Positions 1 to 6,185 of a DNA stretch of 10,882 bases are shown piece after piece. The DNA is from Acholeplasmataceae bacterium (GTDB lineage: Bacteria > Bacillota_I > Bacilli_A > ML615J-28 > CAG-698): positions 1 through 10,882 of the forward strand of contig DUVT01000227.1 in assembly GCA_012840905.1 (NCBI GenBank), in the 5' to 3' direction. The position numbers and the translations under genes are program-made. A model generated the notes under the pieces. The model did not search any database and had not been told where the DNA came from. It worked only from the letters and a program-made list of their open reading frames with translations. Numbering within the stretch: position 1 is the stretch's first letter; every line of letters starts with the position of its first letter.

Positions 1-126
1 TGTCAATGTTTGAATATTATACTACACGCATAAATTTGAATGTACATTAAACCGCCGTATACGTGGTCCGTATGTACGGTGGTGTGAGAGGGATGAAATA
101 AACTTATTTATTTCTCTCTACTCGAT
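1..126 (+). mobile_element. Group II intron, 3' end (domains V and VI)
   Basis: This is the 3' terminus of a group II self-splicing retroelement whose body lies left of the window. Domain V is 51-83: a 9-bp stem (51-59 with 75-83) with one G-T wobble at 54 inside the CGC catalytic triad (53-55), a second stem (60-63 with 69-72), a 5-base loop and a two-base bulge TG at 73-74. Domain VI is about 86-123: 86-88 pairs with 121-123, A120 is left bulged as the branch-point adenosine, and the helix continues through 96-102 with 107-113 around loop CTTA. The intron should end after the AT at 125-126, which fits the group II 3' end rule (AY). I see no recognisable reverse transcriptase in 1-50, and the intron class is not certain. 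The folding is read directly from the sequence; that the element is intact upstream cannot be seen. Confidence 0.82.
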
Positions 127-127
127 T

Positions 128-163
128 GAAAAAAACAAAAAACTCAAAATTTCTTTTGAGCTT
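128..163 (-). terminator. Intrinsic terminator of rpmE
   Basis: Read on the minus strand, a 7-bp stem CTCAAAA/TTTTGAG (158-160 side 154-160, other side 143-149) with GAAA loop is extended by three more pairs, one of them G-T. A T-rich run TTTTTTGTTTTTTT follows at once. The stem begins inside the rpmE stop codon, so termination is tied closely to the end of the gene. Confidence 0.88.
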
Positions 164-371
164 AGTTTTGTTTCTTTTGTAAACGTCTATTGAATTTCTC
201 TACACGTCCAGCTGCTTGTACAAACTTTTGTTCACCAGTGAAAAATGGATGGCATTTTGCACAAGTATCTACACGAAGTTCTTTTAGTACAGAGCCAGAT
301 TCAAATGTATTCCCACAAGTAGAACATGTTACAGTAACTGTGTGATATTCTGGGTGAATTCCTTTTTTCAT
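162..371 (-). CDS. rpmE: 50S ribosomal protein L31 (zinc-binding form)
   Basis: Protein L31 of the large ribosomal subunit, 69 residues, the usual length for the family. It starts [10 protein letters not shown], the typical N-terminus, and carries two Cys-x-x-Cys pairs (C16/C19 and C37/C40). These mark the zinc-binding C+ type, which in many Bacillota acts as the zinc-replete form and has a zinc-free paralogue elsewhere in the genome; none is seen here. The start is fixed by an AAGGAG site at 379-384, seven bases upstream. It is transcribed alone from a strong promoter at 434-462 and ends at an intrinsic terminator that overlaps its stop codon. The downstream neighbour is the end of a group II intron on the opposite strand. 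Identification is very sure. Confidence 0.97.
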   Translation of the reverse strand: MKKGIHPEYHTVTVTCSTCGNTFESGSVLKELRVDTCAKCHPFFTGEQKFVQAAGRVEKFNRRLQKKQN

Positions 372-389
372 TTCTTTACTCCTTCCGCC

Positions 390-406
390 ATAGTTTATGT
401 AACTAT
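390..406 (-). promoter_or_regulatory. Small hairpin in the rpmE leader
   Basis: In the rpmE 5' leader a 6-bp inverted repeat (ATAGTT at 390-395, AACTAT at 401-406, 5-base loop) sits just upstream of the ribosome site. Ribosomal-protein leaders are often autoregulatory, but this stem is short and AT-only, so a regulatory role is only a possibility. Confidence 0.25.
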
Positions 407-433
407 AGTAAGTTTCTATAATAATACCTACCT

Positions 434-462
434 ATTATACAATATTTATAGGAATAAGTCAA
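434..462 (-). promoter_or_regulatory. Promoter of rpmE
   Basis: On the minus strand TTGACT (457-462) and TATAAT (434-439) are separated by exactly 17 bp, a near-perfect sigma-A promoter. The expected start near 427 leaves a leader of about 56 bases before rpmE. Confidence 0.85.
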
Positions 463-473
463 TTGGTATATTT

Positions 474-505
474 ATTATTTTTCTTTTTTATTATTTTTCT
501 TTTTT
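474..505. repeat. Perfect 16-bp tandem duplication
   Basis: The unit ATTATTTTTCTTTTTT occurs twice head to tail (474-489 and 490-505). The junction falls at the 3' end of the HAAS gene: its stop codon (491-493) lies inside the second copy, and the other copy is downstream of the gene. This looks like a slippage or short duplication event. No hairpin terminator is visible here. Confidence 0.85.
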
Positions 506-1460
506 ATCTTTTGATAAAGTTTGAATGAATTCGCTTATACCACCAAATAGGATTCCCGCAATTAACCAAACAATCCAAGAAATGTGCCAAGCACTACCTA
601 AGAAACTCCATGAAAAATAACCAATTGTAACTAATGGCCAATAAATTGCTGCTAATGCATTAATGCTCTTATTTTCATTTTTTTTATCATATTTTGCATA
701 TTCTCCCTTTTTAAGTAACATATTGTGACTATCTTTAATTAAACCTGCTTGAATTATTATATAACATGCAATTGCAACAATTCCTAACATTATCGCAACA
801 CCATATAGTACATTATATTTTTCTAAACCTGTTTTGTTATGGAGTACTAAAATATAACTACTAGTACTGGTGAAATAATAAATAAAACAACACTTACAAT
901 TAAAGATATCACAAAAGGTTTTTCAAATTCTTTTTGTTTTATCTTTACATATTCAGTAACACTCAGAGGGACATTTTTAATATCTTTTAGATATGTATAT
1001 TTTGAAAATATTACACCTGAATAAATGAAGAATCCTACTGCTGATGCAACAAAGAAAAATAAAGCAACAAATCCATATAATGAATTAGTTAGAGAACCAT
1101 ACTTACCAAGTAACACAAGTAGCAAAATAGGAGAGATAACACATAGTGCAACACCAAAGGCAATTAATGGTGCAATTTTCTTTTCACTAGCTAAAAAATC
1201 TTTTGCAACCTTTAAACTTAATACTTCGCCTGTCTCGTTGTGCTTTGTTATTTCGATACCTAACTCTTGTGCAAATTCTTCTATATTACCAAATTCAGAA
1301 ATTACAATTCCAATTGCTTCATTTTCTGTTTTACCTTGTGCTTTTAGTTCATTATATTTTTCTTTCATATTTAATAATAAATCATTTTTAATTTTCTTAC
1401 TTCACTAGTATCTGGTAGGGAAGCAAACATATTATCCAAATAAGTTTTAATGATATTCAT
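491..1460 (-). pseudogene. HAAS-domain (permease prefix type) membrane protein, two frameshifts
   Basis: A membrane protein of the HAAS/DUF1700-like type that usually sits beside a PadR repressor; its precise role in the cell is not known. The start is ATG at 1458-1460 with AAGGAGG at 1468-1474. The first 25 residues (MNIIKTYLDNMFASLP...) run out of frame at an A5 tract (1385-1389); adding one A joins them to the open stretch beginning at 1368 (KEKYNELKAQGK...), the rest of the HAAS domain. A second break lies at an A4 tract (849-852); adding one A joins that stretch to the last part, which contains IYWPLVTIGYFSWSF. With both repaired the product would be 323 residues: an N-terminal soluble domain of about 75 residues followed by about six hydrophobic segments. 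As it stands three separate reading frames remain. It follows the PadR gene with a one-base gap. Sequencing error is the alternative explanation for the breaks. Confidence 0.82.
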
Positions 1461-1461
1461 T

Positions 1462-1778
1462 TTATTTCCTCCTTATAAACCTTTCTACAACTTCTTTTGT
1501 TAAATCCCATTCTAAACATTTCTTTTCATAATATTTTTTACCTTGATCTGTAATTTTATAGTAAGTTCTTCTTGATTCACTTACGGAATAAGATTCTATA
1601 TGGCCATTTTTTCTAATCTCGTGAAAGCTGAATAAAGTGTTGTTTCTTTCATTTTATATTTTTCTTCTGTAATTTCATTTATTCTTTTTGATATTTCATA
1701 ACCATATGAATCACCATCTAACAATAAACACAAAATCATAATGTCATTATAACCTCTAATTACATCACTACTTATCAC
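1462..1778 (-). pseudogene. PadR-family transcriptional repressor, frameshifted
   Basis: A small winged-helix repressor of the PadR family. The N-terminal part reads ILCLLLDGDSYGYEISKRI and TTLYSAFTRLEK, the recognisable PadR helix-turn-helix region, then hits a stop at about residue 60. Adding one A to the A6 tract at 1607-1612 restores NGHIESYSVSESRRTYYKIT and a C-terminal helix, giving a normal 105-residue PadR protein that stops at 1462-1464. So the wing and dimer helix are lost from the current frame. The start is GTG at 1776-1778, supported by GGAGG seven bases upstream. The stop codon lies within the ribosome site region of the next gene, a sign of translational coupling. PadR proteins of this type normally repress their own operon, and inverted repeats at 1804-1840 fit an operator. 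Confidence 0.85.
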
Positions 1779-1803
1779 ATGTTTACCTCCAATTCCTATG
1801 TCT

Positions 1804-1840
1804 GTCGTACTACGACTATCATACTACGACTGTCGTAGTA
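1804..1840. promoter_or_regulatory. Probable PadR operator (repeated TACTACGAC half-sites)
   Basis: A perfect palindrome TACTACGAC-T-GTCGTAGTA lies at 1822-1840. A further copy of TACTACGAC is at 1808-1816, 14 bp away, itself overlapping GTCGTA at 1804-1809 to form a shorter palindrome. The group lies between the predicted promoter and the start of the PadR gene, so a bound repressor could block elongation. Assignment to PadR is inferred from position. Confidence 0.6.
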
Positions 1841-1859
1841 ATCGTGTTATATCACTCTA

Positions 1860-1887
1860 ATTATATATATGAAAGGATTTTAATCAA
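1860..1887 (-). promoter_or_regulatory. Promoter of the padR-HAAS operon
   Basis: On the minus strand TTGATT (1882-1887) and TATAAT (1860-1865) are 16 bp apart. The expected start near 1853 places the operator repeats about 13 to 49 bases into the transcript. Confidence 0.55.
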
Positions 1888-1906
1888 AAAACTAAAAAAA
1901 TTATAA

Positions 1907-1935
1907 TTGATAATAAAAAATGATTAATGTATAAT
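1907..1935 (+). promoter_or_regulatory. Promoter of tdk-tadA
   Basis: TTGATA (1907-1912) and TATAAT (1930-1935) are separated by 17 bp. The expected start near 1942 leaves only about 13 bases before the tdk start codon, nearly all of it the ribosome site. It is divergent to the PadR promoter, with 19 bp between the two -35 boxes. Confidence 0.75.
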
Positions 1936-1954
1936 ACTTATAGGAGTTGAGATT

Positions 1955-2548
1955 ATGGATTTACAAATTAAAGCAGGTTGGATAGAAGTAATAGTTGGGA
2001 GTATGTATGCGGGGAAAACAGAAGAGTTAGTGCGTAGAATTAAAAGAATTAATTATGCGAAAAAAGATTGTTTAGTTTTTAAACCTATTATTGATAATAG
2101 ATATAGTAAGAGTGAAATAGTATCACATAATAATACAAAAATTGAATCGATTGTAATTGAAAAATCAACAGATATTCTAAATTGTATTGGTCCAGTCTTA
2201 CCATATGCTGTTGCTGTTGATGAAGTACAATTTTTAGATGGAGATATTATTACAGTAGCAGAACAATTAGCAGATCGAGGTGTTAGAGCTATTCTTGCTG
2301 GTTTAGATAAAGACTTTCGTGGAGAACCTTTTGGGGTTGTACCAGAGTTATTAGCTCGTGCTGAGTTTGTAACTAAGTTAGAAGCTATTTGCCAAGTATG
2401 TGGTGCTCCTGCAACGAGAACCCAACGAATAATAAATGGAAAACCTGCAAGTTACAATGATCCAATAATCTTAATTGGTGCTAGTGAACACTATGAAGCA
2501 AGATGTAGACATTGTCATATTGTAGGAGATAAGCCAAGTGGAAAGTGA
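1955..2548 (+). CDS. tdk: Thymidine kinase (TK1-like, type II)
   Basis: Phosphorylates thymidine to dTMP with ATP in the cytoplasmic salvage pathway. The 197-residue length is normal. It has the P-loop GSMYAGKT at 15-22, the DEVQF motif at 89-93 in which E90 is the likely catalytic base, and a zinc site of four cysteines (C146/C149 in CQVCG and C184/C187 in CRHCH) typical of the TK1 family. The segment between residues 150 and 180 forms the lasso that closes over the nucleoside. The start ATG has GGAG at 1943-1946. It is the first gene of a small unit with tadA, whose start overlaps its last eleven bases. Nothing is missing, and identification is very sure. Confidence 0.96.
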   Translation: MDLQIKAGWIEVIVGSMYAGKTEELVRRIKRINYAKKDCLVFKPIIDNRYSKSEIVSHNNTKIESIVIEKSTDILNCIGPVLPYAVAVDEVQFLDGDIITVAEQLADRGVRAILAGLDKDFRGEPFGVVPELLARAEFVTKLEAICQVCGAPATRTQRIINGKPASYNDPIILIGASEHYEARCRHCHIVGDKPSGK

Positions 2549-2993
2549 TTTAAAGTTTTTTGAAGAAGCGTTAATTGAAGCTAAAAAAGCATATGATAAA
2601 AATGAAGTACCTGTTGGTTGTGTCATTGTTGTGGATGATAAGATAATCGCAAGAAGTCACAACCAACGTGAAACTAAAAAGAGTGCATTAGGACATGCAG
2701 AGATATTAGCGATAGAAGAAGCATGTAATAAATTAGGACGCTGGATATTAGATGATGCAACAATTTATGTAACCTTAGAACCTTGTGTGATGTGTGCAGG
2801 CGCTATTTTCCAAGCACGGATGAAGCGAGTAGTTTTTGGTGCGTATGAACCGAAGTTTGGTGGATTAGGTAGTTTGATTAACTTAAATGAGTTAGAGGGA
2901 ATCAATCATAAGCTTGAAATAACTTCAGGAGTTAAAGCAGAATCAGTAAGTAATTTAATGAAAGAATTTTTTCAAAAACTAAGAAATAAGTAG
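2538..2993 (+). CDS. tadA: tRNA adenosine(34) deaminase TadA
   Basis: Converts adenosine to inosine at the wobble position of tRNA-Arg(ACG), an essential step in reading arginine codons. The 151-residue protein has the zinc deaminase motifs HAE (H53, E55 as proton shuttle) and PCVMC (C83, C86), followed by the A-G-A-I-x-x-A-R segment and the family GGxGS loop ([10 protein letters not shown], about 113-122). The start is GTG at 2538, inside the end of tdk, with AGGAG at 2523-2527; no other start before the conserved N-terminus is better. The SRP RNA gene follows directly, a common arrangement in Bacillota, although the usual next gene dnaX is not here. I see no terminator between tadA and the SRP RNA promoter. 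Confidence 0.95.
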   Translation: MESDLKFFEEALIEAKKAYDKNEVPVGCVIVVDDKIIARSHNQRETKKSALGHAEILAIEEACNKLGRWILDDATIYVTLEPCVMCAGAIFQARMKRVVFGAYEPKFGGLGSLINLNELEGINHKLEITSGVKAESVSNLMKEFFQKLRNK

Positions 2994-3013
2994 TTTAAGG
3001 CTTAATTTTCCGC

Positions 3014-3042
3014 TTGATAAATTATGACTTTAGTGGTATAAT
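3014..3042 (+). promoter_or_regulatory. Promoter of the SRP RNA gene
   Basis: TTGATA (3014-3019) and TATAAT (3037-3042) are 17 bp apart, with an extended -10 TGG at 3034-3036. The expected start at about 3049-3050 coincides with the first base of the RNA's closing helix. Confidence 0.85.
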
Positions 3043-3048
3043 ACTAAT

Positions 3049-3165
3049 GATCTCATTTTAATTACCCATATCCAATATTAAGCAGTGAATCAGGTCAGGT
3101 CGTGACTGAAGCAGCCTTAAGCTTGTCTTAGTATGTGGATGTGGGTAATTAGAATGAGATTTTTT
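3049..3165 (+). ncRNA. ffs: Signal recognition particle RNA, small bacterial type (4.5S-like)
   Basis: The RNA scaffold of the signal recognition particle, which binds Ffh and targets membrane proteins to the translocon. The two ends form a helix of about 25 bp (about 3050-3074 with 3136-3160), including a few G-U pairs. The core is exact: GGT/GCC (3093-3095 with 3114-3116) flank the symmetric loop CAGG (3096-3099) and AGCA (3110-3113), then TCG/TGA pairs close the tip. The apical tetraloop is UGAC (3103-3106), the URRC class, in place of the common GGAA. At about 117 bases it lacks the Alu domain found in the long Bacillus RNA. It has its own promoter, and the closing helix plus a T6 run acts as terminator. 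Confidence 0.93.
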
Positions 3166-3166
3166 A
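3136..3166 (+). terminator. Terminator formed by the end of the SRP RNA
   Basis: The 3' strand of the closing helix ends at GAGAT and runs directly into six T residues (3160-3165), so the RNA's own stem probably serves as intrinsic terminator. It also separates the tadA unit from the fatty-acid operon. Confidence 0.65.
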
Positions 3167-3184
3167 GCAAATATAACATAAGTG

Positions 3185-3213
3185 TTGACATTGCTATTGA
3201 ACTGTGATAAAAT
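3185..3213 (+). promoter_or_regulatory. Promoter of the fatty-acid synthesis operon
   Basis: A consensus TTGACA (3185-3190), a 17-bp spacer and an extended -10 TGA-TAAAAT (-10 at 3208-3213) make a strong sigma-A promoter. The start is expected near 3220, inside the first of the operator copies. It is the only clear promoter seen for the ten genes that follow. Confidence 0.85.
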
Positions 3214-3217
3214 TTTG

Positions 3218-3262
3218 TTTGAAATTCAAATCTTTTGAATATCAAATCATTTGAATTTCAAA
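3218..3262. promoter_or_regulatory. Three tandem FabT-type operators
   Basis: Three palindromes of the form TTTGA-N3-TCAAA lie in a row: 3218-3230 (spacer AAT), 3234-3246 (ATA) and 3250-3262 (ATT). All arms are perfect and their centres (3224, 3240, 3256) are exactly 16 bp apart. They cover the transcription start and early leader. The motif agrees with the FabT binding site of streptococci and lactococci, and a FabT-like gene lies in the operon. Binding itself is inferred. Confidence 0.82.
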
Positions 3263-3286
3263 ATTTATGAAAGGGTTCATAACTAT

Positions 3287-4138
3287 ATGGAACGTAAAAT
3301 AGCAATCTTAACAGACAGTTCATCGTCAATTTATCATATTGATCATGGCTTTGATAATATATTCTTTATCGACTTGCCATGCTTTATTGGCGAAGTAATG
3401 TTTACGGACTTTGCAACAAATAAAGACGACCTCTTTTATGAGGCTTTAGCAAACACAAACATGATTGCAAAGACATCTCAGCCTAGTGTTGGTGAAACAC
3501 TAGAGAAGTTTGAAGAAATAAAATCATTAGGTTATACAGATATTATTTATATTCCAATTTCAAAGGAATTAAGTGGGACATACCAAAATGGTTTTATTAG
3601 TAAAGGTATGGTAGATGATATTAGAGTAGAAGTTATTGATTCTAAGACAACAGCATCTATCCTTAGTGGTATGGCAATTGAAGCTGCAAAGCTTGCAAAA
3701 GAAGGAAAAACTGTTGAAGAAATAGTTAAGCGTGTATTAGATTTAAGAAGTAAAAGCGGCTATTTCGTTACAGTAAATGATTTAACATCTTTAGTTAAAA
3801 ATGGAAGATTATCGAATGCGAAAAGTGTAATTGCTAATTTACTAAAAATTAAACCAGTAATCGAACTGACATCAGAAGGTAAATTAGTTAGTTTAGAAAA
3901 TGTTAGAACATATAAAAATGCAATTAAACGTATGGTTGAACATGTGGCTCAAAGATTAGATCCTGAAAATGGTGAGTTACATATTGCTCATACAAATAGA
4001 GAAGATACATTAGAATTTATAATGGGCATACTAAATGAAAGGTTCCCAAATACAAAGAAAGTTGTATTACAAGTGCCATCTACAATAGTAGCTCATATCG
4101 GTCTAAATGCTATAGCATTAGGCTATCTAAATTATTAA
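3287..4138 (+). CDS. DegV family fatty-acid-binding protein (FakB-like)
   Basis: DegV proteins bind a fatty acid in a closed pocket; as FakB they present it to the kinase FakA, which makes acyl-phosphate for phospholipid synthesis. The 283-residue protein shows TDSSSS (9-14), KTSQPS (62-67), LSGTYQ (95-100) and DSKTTASILSGM (118-129), the segments that surround the fatty-acid carboxylate in the family, and the later NDLTSLVKNGRLS region. The chosen ATG at 3287 follows AAAGGG (3270-3275) and begins right before the conserved MERKIAILTDSS; a TTG at 3251 would lie inside an operator. It is the first gene of the operon, 22 bases before acpP. No FakA gene is in view. Family is sure; the FakB role is inferred from family and context. 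Confidence 0.9.
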   Translation: MERKIAILTDSSSSIYHIDHGFDNIFFIDLPCFIGEVMFTDFATNKDDLFYEALANTNMIAKTSQPSVGETLEKFEEIKSLGYTDIIYIPISKELSGTYQNGFISKGMVDDIRVEVIDSKTTASILSGMAIEAAKLAKEGKTVEEIVKRVLDLRSKSGYFVTVNDLTSLVKNGRLSNAKSVIANLLKIKPVIELTSEGKLVSLENVRTYKNAIKRMVEHVAQRLDPENGELHIAHTNREDTLEFIMGILNERFPNTKKVVLQVPSTIVAHIGLNAIALGYLNY

Positions 4139-4160
4139 AAAAATTAAGGAGGAAATTAAA

Positions 4161-4385
4161 ATGATTTTTGATAAAGTAGTAGATATAGTTGCAACAGAAT
4201 TAAATGTGAGTAAGGATGAAATTACAATGGAAACGGATATTCAAAAAGATTTAGGTGCAGATAGCCTAGATGCAGTAGAATTAATGATGGCTCTAGAAGA
4301 CGAATTTTCTATCCAAATTTCTGATGAAGAAGCTCAAAACTTTGCAACAATCAAGGATATAGTTAGTTATTTGGAAAATAGATAA
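4161..4385 (+). CDS. acpP: Acyl carrier protein
   Basis: The carrier that holds growing acyl chains on a phosphopantetheine arm. The protein has 74 residues, mostly acidic and helical, with the modified serine in GADSLDAVELMM (S35). Its start has a strong AAGGAGG site. It lies second in the operon, 22 bases after degV and 12 before accB. Its place ahead of the carboxylase genes links supply of carrier with supply of malonyl units. It is of normal length, with nothing missing. Confidence 0.96.
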   Translation: MIFDKVVDIVATELNVSKDEITMETDIQKDLGADSLDAVELMMALEDEFSIQISDEEAQNFATIKDIVSYLENR

Positions 4386-4397
4386 TTAGGAGGAAAT

Positions 4398-4820
4398 ATG
4401 GATTTTAAACAAATTCAAACTCTTATTAAAGAGTTTGAGAAATCTTCGATGACAGTTTTGGAACTTGAACAAGACGGGTTTAAACTTAGATTATCTAAAA
4501 ACAAAAATGAAGTTATTACAAAGGTTGAAACACCTAATGTAACAACAAATCAAACTGAAAAACAAGTAGTAGAAGAAGAATCAAAAGGTTATGAAGTAAA
4601 ATCACCACTTGTAGGAACATTTTATGCGGCAAGCAGTCCTAATGAAAAACCATTTGTAAAAGTTGGTCAAAGGGTTGAAGTAGGAGATACTTTATGTATC
4701 ATTGAAGCAATGAAAATTATGAACGAGATTACATCGCCAGTTGCTGGAGTTGTAGAATCAATTAAAGTTCAAAATGCTTCTCCAGTCGGCCACGACCAAG
4801 TATTGATGGTGATTGTCTAA
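4398..4820 (+). CDS. accB: Biotin carboxyl carrier protein of acetyl-CoA carboxylase
   Basis: Carries biotin between the carboxylase and transferase parts of acetyl-CoA carboxylase. The 140-residue protein has an N-terminal segment (about 1-35, MDFKQIQTLIKEF), a flexible linker rich in T, E, V and Q (about 36-64), and a C-terminal biotinyl domain with EAMKIMNE at 103-110, where K106 takes biotin. The family thumb loop is represented by the FYAASSPNEKPFVKVG region (75-90). A strong AGGAGG site precedes the start. Its stop codon touches the accC start directly (TAA-ATG), so the two are probably coupled in translation. Confidence 0.96.
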   Translation: MDFKQIQTLIKEFEKSSMTVLELEQDGFKLRLSKNKNEVITKVETPNVTTNQTEKQVVEEESKGYEVKSPLVGTFYAASSPNEKPFVKVGQRVEVGDTLCIIEAMKIMNEITSPVAGVVESIKVQNASPVGHDQVLMVIV

Positions 4821-6185
4821 ATGCAAAACAAGGTTCTAATTGCTAACCGTGGTGAAATAGCTATCAGAATTATTCGCGCTTTAAAAGAACTTGGCATTGG
4901 CCAAGTTGCTGTTTATTCTAAAGCCGATGCAGATTCACTTCATGTAAAACTTGCAGATGAAGCTATTTGTATCGGCGAAGCTCCAAGCGCGGATAGCTAT
5001 TTAAATATGACTAACCTTATTTCTGCTGCTATTTCTACAGGGTGTAATGCAATTCATCCTGGTTATGGATTTTTAGCTGAAAATGAAAAGTTTGCTGAAA
5101 TGGTAGAAAAATGTAATATAAAATTCATAGGTCCTTCTAGTGAAGTTATTCACCAATTAGGTAATAAAATTGAAGCAAAGCGTCTTGCAAGAGAGGCTGG
5201 CATTCCGGTTGTGGAAGGATCAGATGGTGTAGTTGAAAACTTAGAAACTGCAATTAAAGTTGCAAAACGAGTTACTTATCCAATTTTAATCAAAGCTCGT
5301 AATGGTGGCGGTGGTAAAGGGATAAGTATTATAAAAAATGAAAATGAGTTAATTAAAATGTTTGAATTAACTCGCCAAGAAGCTAAAGCTAACTTTGGGG
5401 ACTCTGGTGTTTATATTGAAAAATATATAGAGAATCCACATCATATTGAAGTTCAAATTATTGCTGATAGCTTTGGAAATATTGTTCATTTAGGTGAACG
5501 TGATTGTTCAGTTCAAAGAAGAAATCAAAAAGTAATTGAAGAAAGTCCTTCTCCATATGTTGATGATGAATTAAGAGCTAAATTAGGCGATGCAGCAGTT
5601 AGGCTAGCAAAAAGTGTTGGATATGAAAATGCTGGAACAGTTGAATTTTTAGTTGATAAAGATAAAAAATTTTATTTTATCGAAATGAATACTAGAATTC
5701 AAGTTGAACATCCAGTAACAGAAATGGTTACAGGAATTGATATAGTTAAAGAGCAAATTAGAGTTGCATACAATAGTGGGTTATCTTTTTCTCAAAAAGA
5801 TGTTGTAATTAGTGGTCATTCAATTGAGTGTAGACTCAATGCGGAAGATCCATACAATAACTTCAGACCATCTCCGGGGGTTGTAAAAAACTTAGTAGTA
5901 CCTGGAGGACCTGGTGTGAGAGTTGATACTCATATTTATAATAACTATATGGTTCCACCGTATTATGACTCAATGCTTGCGAAACTAATTGTTCATGCAC
6001 CGACTAGGAAAGAAGCAATTAGAAAAATGCGAGTAGCTCTTGAACAATTCCTCATTGATGGGATAATGACAAATATCGAAATTCTCTACTTAATTATGCA
6101 TAATACTCATTTTGTTAGAGGAATTTATGACACTAATTTTGTAAGTGAATTTTTAGAATCGATAAAGGATAAGTTCAATGAATAA
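4821..6185 (+). CDS. accC: Biotin carboxylase subunit of acetyl-CoA carboxylase
   Basis: Uses ATP and bicarbonate to carboxylate biotin on AccB, the first half-reaction of malonyl-CoA synthesis. The 454-residue protein is full length. It has the N-terminal [11 protein letters not shown] (6-16), the ATP-lid loop NGGGGKG (161-167), and the catalytic [14 protein letters not shown] segment where E288, N290 and R292 match the E. coli numbering exactly; R338 (ECRLNAEDP) is also present. The start abuts the accB stop with no clear ribosome site of its own, so translation probably depends on accB. The end overlaps accD by eight bases. Confidence 0.96.
   Translation: MQNKVLIANRGEIAIRIIRALKELGIGQVAVYSKADADSLHVKLADEAICIGEAPSADSYLNMTNLISAAISTGCNAIHPGYGFLAENEKFAEMVEKCNIKFIGPSSEVIHQLGNKIEAKRLAREAGIPVVEGSDGVVENLETAIKVAKRVTYPILIKARNGGGGKGISIIKNENELIKMFELTRQEAKANFGDSGVYIEKYIENPHHIEVQIIADSFGNIVHLGERDCSVQRRNQKVIEESPSPYVDDELRAKLGDAAVRLAKSVGYENAGTVEFLVDKDKKFYFIEMNTRIQVEHPVTEMVTGIDIVKEQIRVAYNSGLSFSQKDVVISGHSIECRLNAEDPYNNFRPSPGVVKNLVVPGGPGVRVDTHIYNNYMVPPYYDSMLAKLIVHAPTRKEAIRKMRVALEQFLIDGIMTNIEILYLIMHNTHFVRGIYDTNFVSEFLESIKDKFNE

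Noticed and set aside
3..50. Short open frame ending SMFEYYTTRINLNVH at the stop 48-50, possible tail of the intron's reverse transcriptase.
   Set aside because: Only 16 codons are visible and I do not recognise the ending, so a coding claim is not supported.
1025..1408. A 127-codon open frame on the + strand opposite the HAAS gene.
   Set aside because: It is antisense to a recognisable, though broken, gene, has no ribosome site and resembles no protein I know.
849..1612. Programmed frameshifting or transcript slippage rescuing the PadR and HAAS genes.
   Set aside because: The A-tracts are only 4-6 long, there is no slippery heptamer with a following structure, and three events would be needed.
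2994..3013. A terminator after tadA.
   Set aside because: No stem with a T-tract is visible; the SRP RNA promoter begins almost at once.
3218..3262. CRISPR-like or satellite repeat reading of the three similar AT-rich units.
   Set aside because: The units are 13-bp palindromes directly behind a promoter and fit an operator array far better.
3251..3286. Upstream TTG start for degV adding 12 residues.
   Set aside because: It falls in the third operator, lacks a ribosome site, and the added residues are outside the family's conserved start.
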